Source: Phaeosaccion multiseriatum (Eukaryota > Ochrophyta, other classes). From it: a stretch of DNA of 64,000 nt. Every line of letters begins with the position of its first letter. Position 1 is the first letter of the stretch. The DNA is taken from contig OZ218958.1 in assembly GCA_965112735.1 (NCBI GenBank), positions 3,348,001 to 3,412,000 of the forward strand, in the 5' to 3' direction. The notes under the pieces are model-generated. The model was not told the origin of the DNA. It saw nothing but the letters and a program-made list of their open reading frames with translations, and searched no databases. The translations under genes were made by a program, and so were the position numbers. This document shows, in pieces, positions 49,701 to 64,000 of the stretch.

Positions 49701-52700
49701 GCCAACAGACGGGCTGCGGGGGCTGTAACCACAGGGAAGAGACACATCCGAATGTCGTCATAGAGAACCACTCGGTCCGGAAACCTGTCTGCCTGCTCCG
49801 CGTCGCCCTCCACGCTCAGCCTCAGCGGTCGCCAGCTGAACGCGTCGAGTTGGTCTTCCCTTCGAGCCCACTTTGACACCTCCTTGTCCTCCTTCCGGAG
49901 CTGCTCTCCTCCCCCACCCCCACCCCCACCCTGGGCAGCCCTACCCACCCCCCGGACCTGCACTCCGCCTCTGCTGATTCCTCCCCCTCCACCACCACCG
50001 AGCGGCGGGGCAGGAGGCGGCATGGCCCCGGCTCCACCCCCTTCACCGACACTTGCACTATCTGCCCGACCCGCACCACTGCCCGTACCCGCAAGCGCAG
50101 CCCCCGTCACCGCCGCCGTCTCGCCGCTTCTCCTTCGGCTGCCATCCCCCCTGAGCATGCCCTGCAAGCGGTGGTAGTCCTCGCTGGTGCCGCTCCTGTC
50201 CACCTTGATGCGGTAGCCGTGCGCCACACTGTAGGCAGTGGACTCTTCCTCATTCACGGAGATGAGCCCCTCTGCGTCCACTGCAGACCCATCTTCCAGC
50301 AGCTCCTTCTCGCCCAAAGGACTGCCCATATGACTGCCGCTGCTGCTGTTCGTCGCAGGCTCCTTGAACTCGACGGAGGGAGGTTGAGGTTGAGGTTGCC
50401 GCTCGTCCTCCTCACCGTGTGCTAAGTATTTTGTCTGGATGCCTGCCTTCTCCCCCTCTCTCTCTTCCCTCGTCCCTCGCCCCGCCCCCTCCTCCTCCTC
50501 CTCCTCCTCCTCCTCCTGTATCACCAACTGCTGCTGCTGTACACTGAGACGCTCCTCCTCCGTGGCCTTAATTTCGCTGTACGCCTCGCTGAGGTTGTCC
50601 TGCCCCCTCCCCACCCTCTGCGCTCTCCTCCTTTCCGCCTCCGCCCGGCGTGCCCTCCTGCCCTCCTCCTCCTCTTTCCTCCTGCCCTCCTCCTCCTCAG
50701 CCCTCCTCTGCCTCTCCAGCGCCTGTATCGCCAACTGCTTCTCCTCCTCCTCGTCCAGTTGAGCAGGACCGAAGAAGTCCGCCGCAGTCTTCCTCGTCCT
50801 GCAAAAGGGTCGTGATATGAAGCCTGCTGACTTAGGCCTCTCCCCCGGGGGGAGGGCACCGCTGTCCGCAGGTGGCCCCCAGCGCGACACCCTCCTCGCC
50901 TCCATCCGCGCCTTGCCAGCTGCTGCAGAGTCCTTGCCCTGGCCGCCGTTACGACTGCCACAACTCGGAAACACCCCCTGTCCGCCCCCTTCCTGCTCCC
51001 CCGAATCGTCCTTCGCCTCGTGACGGGCCTCCAGCCACTTCATTAGCCCCAACCCCCCCCCTTTGGCCTTTTCTTCCCCCCCCCCCTCCCCCTCCTCGGA
51101 GGGGACCACCTCCTCAGAGGGAGGCATCTCCTCCTCCCCCACTCGAGGGAGCTCGCTGTCCCAGAAGGCCTCGAGCGCCTCCATCATCAGCCCCCGCTCC
51201 TCCCCCTCTCCCGTCCCCCTCCCCCCCCGCCTTTCCCTACTGTTGGGTCTCAGACAAACCGCCCAGCTGCTCTCCACCATGGCCTGCAGCAGCGCCACCG
51301 CCCTTTCCTCGAAGCCCGCTCTTTGCTCCATCCCACACTGAGCCCAGAGTAGATCCACTCTCTCCAGCTCAGCCTCCACCTTCGCCCTCCTCAGCAGTTG
51401 GTCATACAACTCCGGCTCCGTGTCATTGCCTTTATTTGGGCCCCCACTTGGGATCCCGCGTGAGGGTGAGGGGGGCCCAAGCAGGGCTAGTGCCTTGGCA
51501 TAGGCATCCCTGAGGGCAGGGACGGAGGCGGAGGCGAAGTGTCCCTGCAGATAGAGGAGGTGAGCGTGGTGTAGACCGGTGTTGGAGCTGCTCTTACGCA
51601 GAGCTTTCCTGGAGGACAGGGGAGGATTGAGGCGAAAGAGGCAGCACAGCACGGAACGAATCGATGTTGAGACGTGTACGTACGATAATGTTCCCCGTGG
51701 TTACACCCTCACCCCCCCCCCTCCCTCCATCCTTCACCTGCACAGCTCCATGGTCCCTTCGTGGTTGCGCATTGCCTGAGAGCTCTGCAGAGCCGCCACA
51801 GCGAGGCGATGACAGTGAGGATTGGCGTCCAAAGCGCGCTCCAACACCGGCAAGCGACGCTCCTCAACAGCCAGGCTGCTCCACGGCAGGGCCTCTGCTT
51901 TGCAGTAGAGTGAAGTAAGGATAGGTAAGGATGGGTAAGGAGGCAAAATGAGGTAAGGCAAGGTTGAGGAAGGTCGGGTAAGCTGCATACATACTTGGCA
52001 GGCTGATAGATAAGCAAGAGGTACAGAGAAAGAAAGAGAGAGAGAGGCGAGAGTCTCGCCACAAACGACAACACCTGCACTCAGCAGCTGCACTCAGCAC
52101 TCAGCACTCAGCACCCGCACTCAGCACCCGAACTCAACAGCTGCACTCAGCAGGGTCTGTCTACCAACACATGCACTTCACTTCAATTGACCTCCCTCCC
52201 TCCCTCCCTCCCTCCCTCCCTCCCTCCCTCCCTCCCTCCCTCCCTCCCTCCCTCCCTCCCTCCCTCCCTCCCTCCCTCCCTCCCTCCCTCGCACCTGTCC
52301 CACCGGCGGTGAGGGCGCCTTGCCTCTGCTGCAGGCGAGCGAGTCTCTGGTGCTCCTGAAGCAGTGCCACTGTCCCTTGGAAGTCCGCGTAGCGTAGCCA
52401 GCACTCCACATCCCCTGGGCTCCTCCTACAGCGCTCGTTGAAGTGCCTTATCCTCCTCAGCACCGCCTCTTCCATGCCCATAGACTCGTCCACCGCTGCC
52501 CTCGCGTGCTTGGGGTCTAGGGGGATAAATATCGGCCCGGTTCCTCCTCCTCCTGCTGCTGCTCCTCCTTCTGCTTCTGTTCCTCCTCCTCCTCCTCCTC
52601 GTCGTCCTCCTCCTGCTCCTCCTCCCGCTCCTCCTCCTACCAATGAGGCTACTGAGCCATCACATGGGTCCTCTCCTCCTTCTGAGCGCAGCAGCGGCGC

Positions 52701-53914
52701 CGCCCGCAGGCTGTCCTCCTCCTGCTGCTCCCGCCTCTGCGCCGCTCTCCGCAGCCTCTTTGCGCTCCTCCACAACTCCACAGTGTCGGCCGCCCCCTCG
52801 CCCTCGCCGCCCTTGCCGCTCGCGCCCTCCCCACCCCCCGCCCCTCCCTTCTTGCTCTTCCCTCCTGAGTTGGCCGTCCCTCTCCTCGCCGCAGCGCCGC
52901 AGTAGCGAGCTGCCCACAGGGCCTCTCGTGTGGGTGTGCGCGTGCGCCGCTCTGGGGTGGGGAGAGAGCGCCTCATTCCGTGGTAGCTCGGTACGTCGCC
53001 GCGGTACAGGCCTGCATTGTGTTGAGTAAGGGGGGCGTGCATTCATATACGTGAGTGATTCATCACTGATGGGAGTGATGCGAGGAGAGTTACAGTCGGG
53101 GGTGCTCGTCTACTCGCAGGACCTCCGCGATCCGCGATGTCGCTTGCCTCAACTCACCTCCGTAGCTCAGGATGTCGCCGTCCTTCCCTTTGTCCTCTTC
53201 GCATCCGTGGGGGAGAAAGAGCAGCTTCTGCTGCAGTTGCTTCCGGTGCTCCTCCTTCTGCCTTTCGTCTTGCTCCTCCTGCTCTCTTCTTCTCCGCCTG
53301 CTCCGCTTCCTGCTGCTGCTGCTACGGCTATCCCGGAGAAGGTCATCCTCCTCCTCCTCCTCGTCGTCCTCATCATCATCCCGGCCCCCCTTCCTCCGCC
53401 GTCGATCTTCTTTGCTGCCCTTCCTCCCGCTTTTCCTCTCGCGGTCTTTCTTGCTCTTCCTGCTCTTGGCAGCCTTCGGCGAGTCGCTCTGGCTCTTCTT
53501 CTCTCCTTCCCGCCTTCTCTTGCGGTTGCTGCTGCTACGCCTGTCCTTTCTACCTCTGTCCTTCTTTGACGATGATCTACGAGGTGAGCGCGAAGACGAG
53601 CGGGACGAGGACGAGGAAGAGGAGGAAGACGAAGACGAGGACGATTTGCCCTTCCCTCCCCCGTCCTTATCACTGACTGCAAAATAGCTTGCAGCACGTC
53701 TTCGCTTACTTGACGATACTACATTCCCACCCTCTCCCGCTTCCACGGGTACCACCGCCACCGCTGTCGCTGCTGCGCCCCCTTCTCCTCCCTCCTCCCT
53801 GCCCTCATCGATCTCCCCATCATCCTGCTTCTGCTTCTCGGCTGTTCCTTTCTTGAAGCTCTTTCCAATGGACAGCCAAGACGCTACTGGTCCAGAAGAT
53901 CCCCCTCCATTCAT
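46742..53914 (-). CDS. NRDE2: NRDE2 family protein (nuclear RNAi / RNA surveillance)
   Basis: Four exons in phase: 53914-53158, 53011-52295, 51897-51738 and 51608-46742, giving 2166 aa. The N terminus is an Arg/Ser/Lys/Glu-rich low-complexity region with a poly-Ser run. It is followed by LYRGDVPSYHG, the conserved NRDE2 entry motif, then GPIFIPLDPKHA, HFNERCRRSPGDVECWLRYA and helical HAT/TPR-like repeats (VEERRLPVLERALDANPHCH, AHLLYLQGHFASASVPALRD, KLWLAYVQFEALLKCEGKAL, PLLWRLYIGLEMLQGHYALA). Family members act in the nucleus with the exosome helicase MTR4 and in small-RNA silencing. The protein is nearly twice the usual size because of Gly, Ala, Glu and Gln insertions. It carries several copies of the dispersed motifs (QLVIQ, AVGDT, VSPTA, SHMGS). 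The 3' end is the source of the fragments in the 32-46 kb array. Confidence 0.85.
52190..52294. repeat. (TCCC)n microsatellite, NRDE2 intron 2
   Basis: About 25 units of ccct next to the donor of exon 2. On the plus strand it reads as Pro/Ser/Leu, on the minus strand as Gly/Arg/Glu. It is intronic. Confidence 0.9.
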
Positions 53915-54047
53915 TGAGGATCAAGGATCAAGCGCAGGAGGGCAAGTCTTTGTTTTTGGGAAAGGGGGGGGGGTGAGGCGGGGTTGCACCTTCTGGTGCC
54001 ATCTGTACTGTTTTTCTCTTTTTCACCATTTTTCCTTTGCGATACAT
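53915..54047. other. NRDE2 upstream region
   Basis: Non-coding 133 bp between the NRDE2 ATG and the inserted MITE. It includes a G-run (53963-53975) and T-rich DNA. It presumably contains part of the NRDE2 promoter, which the MITE has displaced or extended. Confidence 0.4.
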
Positions 54048-54441
54048 TCGACCCCTGACACGCTATCGCTCACATTCTCGATAGCGCGCTATCGCGCCCC
54101 GGCGGGCCCGATAGCGCGCTATCGGCCGCCGGCCAATAGCGGATAGCGTGCCGGCTGGCGCCGGCCGATAGCGGATAGCGTGCCGGCTGGCGCCGGCCGA
54201 TAGCGGATAGCGCGCCGGCTGGCGTCAGCTCTCCCCCCCCCCCGGTGCGGTAGCAGCTGACGCTGGCGATAGCGGATAGCGCGCCGGCTGGCGCCGGCGA
54301 TAGCGGATAGCGAGCCGGCTGCGCGCCGGCGATAGCGGATAGCGAGCCGGCTGCGCCGGCGATAGCGGATAGCGCGCCGGAGATAGCGGATAGCGTGCTG
54401 GCGCCGGCGATAGCGTTAGCGGATAGCGTGTCAGGGGTCGA
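54048..54441. mobile_element. MITE-like element with internal minisatellite
   Basis: The ends are perfect 20-bp inverted repeats: TCGACCCCTGACACGCTATC at 54048-54067 and its complement at 54422-54441. The flanks are ATACAT on both sides (54042-54047 and 54442-54447), a 6-bp target-site duplication. The interior is an array of gatagcggatagcg(c/t)gccggctggcg-type units of 25-32 bp that are themselves partly palindromic. There is no ORF, so it is non-autonomous. I cannot assign the superfamily from TIR and TSD alone. Confidence 0.85.
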
Positions 54442-54447
54442 ATACAT

Positions 54448-55984
54448 GCAAGTACCATGTAGGCAATAACCACTTGGCGAGACATTCGCTTCCATGCCTC
54501 ATCGAGTCTCCGCGTGACAACCGTCCCTCCTCCCAATGAAGCCTTGAGGTAGCGTCTCTCTCTCCAAGTCTTGAGTAGGGCGTAGCGTCTCTATCTTTCC
54601 TTCTCTCCGGCAGGTGCGTGGTGCGTGTGGAGCGAAGCGGGAGGAAGCTGCACCATGTGCGTAGCCCGTAACACCCTCGGCTCCTGCCCTCTTCCCCCTC
54701 TTCCCCCTCTTCCCCCTCAGCCCCTCTGCTCCCTCTGCGCTTCCTCCAGCGCAGCTCGCCCCCCCCCCCTCTTCCCTTTCCCTCGTCTCTGCCCATATGC
54801 CCATATGCCCATAAGCCCATATGGCCATACTGCAGTCGGGCGCTTACGCTCCGGAGGGTCGGTAGCGGCATATGGCAGAAATCGCAGAAGCTCTCCGGAC
54901 CGCTGTGGCAGTCGCGTGTTCGTCCCTTCCTGGGGTAGACGCGAAGGAGCAGAACAAGCACTTGGCTCTTGTCCTCTCCCCCTTCCCCTCCTCCGATCCT
55001 CCTGCGGCTGACGGCCGCGTCCACGGTGTGCCATATATGCACACCACACACACCTTCGTACCGTACATCCCCTATCCGCCTCCCTCGGTCTTGGGAATAG
55101 ACAACGGGTCACATCGGCATGATGATAAGCACACCTGCTGCACCCTCACTGACATGTGTCGGACAAGAGGGGCTCGAGGCTCGCTGCATGGCGGGCTCCG
55201 AAGCAGGAGCAATCAGGAGCAATCAGGAGCAATCAGGAGCAATCAGGAGAGGAGCGACAAAGCGAAGGCAAGGCCCCAGTGCGGGCCGGCCGCCCACACC
55301 GACCCACAGGAGCGCGAGGGCCGCTCGAATCTCACTTGCTTGCCCCTGCCCACAGGGGTGGGTGCGTGGCCATGCGGCTGTACGGCTGTGCGGCTGTGTA
55401 CCGTGTCGTCACCTGCCGCCCCTGAGCCAGCGCGCCCCCCTGATGCCCACTCCGACGGCGACGTTGGTTTCCGCTCCGTTGATGATGTAAGCCGAGGCGG
55501 CCCCGTCTTCCGCTGCCTGAGATGCCTGTCCCTGCCCGTCCTGGCGACTGCTGTGTATCACCACCTTGGGCTGTGCGTCCTCCTGCCGCAGCAGCGAATC
55601 CTCCTGCGATTCGACACACGAGCACGCAACGAAGGGAGGGAGCGAGGGAAGGAGGGGAGGTAGAGAGAGAAGGAAGGCAGTACGGAGAAGCGTTATTTGA
55701 TGATACGATAAGGAAGTGCGAAGAGGGAAAACGGAATGTGGTCTGAGCCGCTGGACCATTGCCTGACAACGCGCCTCGAAATCATTGGTGACCACACACA
55801 CGGGCAGCGCAGCAGCACCAGCAGCAGCAGTTGGTGATACAACAGCAGCACTTGCTGTCACAGGGCTAGTACTGCAGCACCTACGTCCCTGCCTCGAGTC
55901 CTGTCGCACCACCCGTCCGTGACCTCCCCTTGCTCTCTATCCCTTCGCTGTCCACCCCCTATCCCCTGACCCCCCTCGCCTCAC
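54448..55984 (-). other. Probable 3' part of the Tudor-like gene, exons unresolved
   Basis: An open frame at 55912-55411 includes VVSPTAAAGAAALPVCVVTN with DFEARCQAMVQRL, and DAQPKVVIHSSRQDG with AYIINGAETNVAVGVG. It could contain an internal intron ending cgcag at about 55613. A second coding-like block ends with HMPLPTLRS at a gtaagc donor (54847). Near it, cccatatgcccatatg repeats sit just inside the putative intron. Phases do not fix a unique model, so I give no exon chain here. Also present is a (GCAATCAGGA)n array at 55205-55247. Confidence 0.35.
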
Positions 55985-56780
55985 CTCCTCCAGCATCGCC
56001 CTGAGGTTCTCCGGAATGATACTCAAGTCCTTCGATGCCCCACATCTTCTTCTCCTGCCCCCGTCTCCTTCGCCTGCTTCTTCTTCCTCCTCTCCCCTCC
56101 CCTCCTTGCCATCCTGCTGGGCGTTATTGCCGTTGAGATGGCCATCGCCGCCTTCCTTGCCCTCCCCGCTCGACTCCACGCGTCGAATCTCCGCGCCAGA
56201 GACACCATCCTCTCGATTTCCGTCGTCCATATACTCAATATCGTACTCTACAGCCCCTGTGACGCCTTCTATACAATCGCTGCTCGTCTCACCACTGCTA
56301 CCTCTTCTAATTGCGACTATCTGAGGCGGCAAGAAGAGGGGAAGGGCGGGCGGGGTGTGTGAGGTCTCATAGCGGAGCGGGGAGAGGCGGCGATGATAAA
56401 CAAGGGTAGGAAGCGAAAGGAAGCAGCCCAACCGGCTGTGTCTAGAGGCAGATCATCAGCTCTGGTGGGGTTTAGCACCGAGACAGGCCCCCAAGGACAT
56501 TACCCTGGCAGACGAAAGGAGCGCCCCCCGTAAGAGACCCCTTTCATCAAGAGGTAGCCATGAAGGAAGGTCTGCAAGCTGTCCGCTTACACACAAAACA
56601 CACCTTTGCTGGAAACCAAATGCTATCAATCTGCCGCTCCACACGTTCTCCAATGCAAATGCCTCTCCGGCCTCCCTCGGCCCTGCTTCCCCCACTCCCG
56701 CCGCCACCTTTCTCCTCCCCCTCGAAAGAAGCCTCCGAACTGGCCTTGTCTTCGGCTGGGGCGCTGTCATTCTCCTGCAT
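55985..56780 (-). CDS. Tudor-like domain protein, 5' exons
   Basis: Exon 1 is 56780-56604, exon 2 is 56320-55985, joined in phase 0. The join gives GERVERQIDSIWFPAKIVAIRRGSSG, an acidic interruption, and EYDIEYMDDGNREDGVSGAEIRR. The pattern of a small basic barrel with W-x-P-A-K-I and Y-D-I-x-Y-D-D-G-x-x-E resembles Tudor/Agenet-type domains that read methylated histone tails or arginines. Exon 2 then runs through an acidic low-complexity region to KDLSIIPENLRAMLEE and a gtgagg donor, so the gene continues to lower coordinates. The start ATG (56780) follows a Leu/Gln-rich open stretch without ATG. The domain call is from pattern only. Confidence 0.5.
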
Positions 56781-57104
56781 CTGCTGCAGGCTTCTGATCG
56801 CTGACGGCTGTTCACGCAAAGACCTTTGCTGGCCTCTCAACAACAACAGCTGTGCATCACTACAGAGCCCAGCAGACTGCTGAAGGTATATACCGCCTTG
56901 TACTACCAGTAGATTATCAGCAGCAGGGAGAAAGGTAAAGGCGAGCGGGAAAACGGGAGGAAGCCCAAGTCACGGTTGGGGAGGTACCCAAGTGCGGCAG
57001 GATGGCAGCAAAGCGAAAGCGAGGCGTCTTGTCCAGCAGCACAGGGCTCTATTCCCCGGTAAATCTTCCTTTAACGGAAAGGCGGTGAAGGGAGATCTTC
57101 AACG
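56781..57104. other. Divergent intergenic region (Tudor-like gene / glycosyltransferase)
   Basis: 324 bp with a TATA-like ggtatatacc at 56884-56893 and unique sequence. It likely holds both promoters. Confidence 0.45.
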
Positions 57105-63940
<6,836 letters not shown>

Positions 63941-64000
63941 TGCCTCACTCCCTCACTCCCTCACTCCCTCCCTCCCTCCCTCCCTCTGACTTACTGTACC

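Noticed and set aside
52161-52360. Gly/Arg/Glu extension of the NRDE2 exon 2 frame
   Set aside because: It is the (TCCC)n intron read through. The gtgcga donor at 52294 and acceptor at 51898 restore the helical repeat frame.

Overview
This is nuclear DNA of a GC-rich, intron-rich eukaryotic microbe, most likely an alga or related protist. I cannot name the lineage. Evidence: about eight protein genes in 64 kb, almost all split by GT-AG introns of 60-1300 bp; mitochondrial, Golgi and RNAi-associated eukaryotic protein families; no bacterial operon structure; and very heavy microsatellite load (TCC, GACA/TGTC, GGAA, CCCCT, GTGA, ACT), mostly inside introns. I rebuilt gene models by hand from splice sites and codon phase.

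Layout. 1-1301 (+): 3' part of a FNIP/LRR-like repeat protein. 2354-9866 (-): five-exon, 1675-aa coiled-coil protein with no recognised family. 10321-13159 (+): NAA60-type N-terminal acetyltransferase, four exons. 13717-22442 (-): ankyrin repeats plus a protein kinase in 13 exons, then a clathrin-heavy-chain-like beta-propeller; the two parts are separated only by a C14 tract that is one base out of frame, so I treat them as one gene. 23323-30891 (+): mitochondrial m-AAA protease (AFG3/FtsH), 16 exons, 1046 aa. 31.9-46.7 kb: tandem array of about 3.6-3.9 kb units. Each unit carries an orphan three-exon gene (intact only in copy 1) and a broken copy of the 3' end of NRDE2. 46742-53914 (-): NRDE2, four exons, 2166 aa, the parent of those fragments. 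54048-54441: a MITE with 20-bp TIRs and a 6-bp target duplication. 54.8-56.8 kb (-): Tudor-like-domain gene. 57105-63.9 kb (+): CgeB-type glycosyltransferase with an unexplained C-terminal extension.

The genes do not form a pathway. Four neighbouring pairs are divergent or convergent and share short intergenic regions.

The most unusual signals are three short dispersed sequence families that no gene annotation explains. (1) A TGTATCACCAACTGCTGC-type 18-mer occurs in exons of most genes, encoding QLVIQ, VSPTA or AVGDT depending on orientation and phase; it also occurs in introns and as the acceptor end of two introns. (2) CAGTCATATGGGCAG is almost always on the sense strand. (3) CCATCCACTGCCATCC lies close to intron acceptors, while its complement lies close to donors. 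Together with the possible ankyrin-kinase-propeller fusion and the runaway NRDE2-derived duplication, these are what I would check first.
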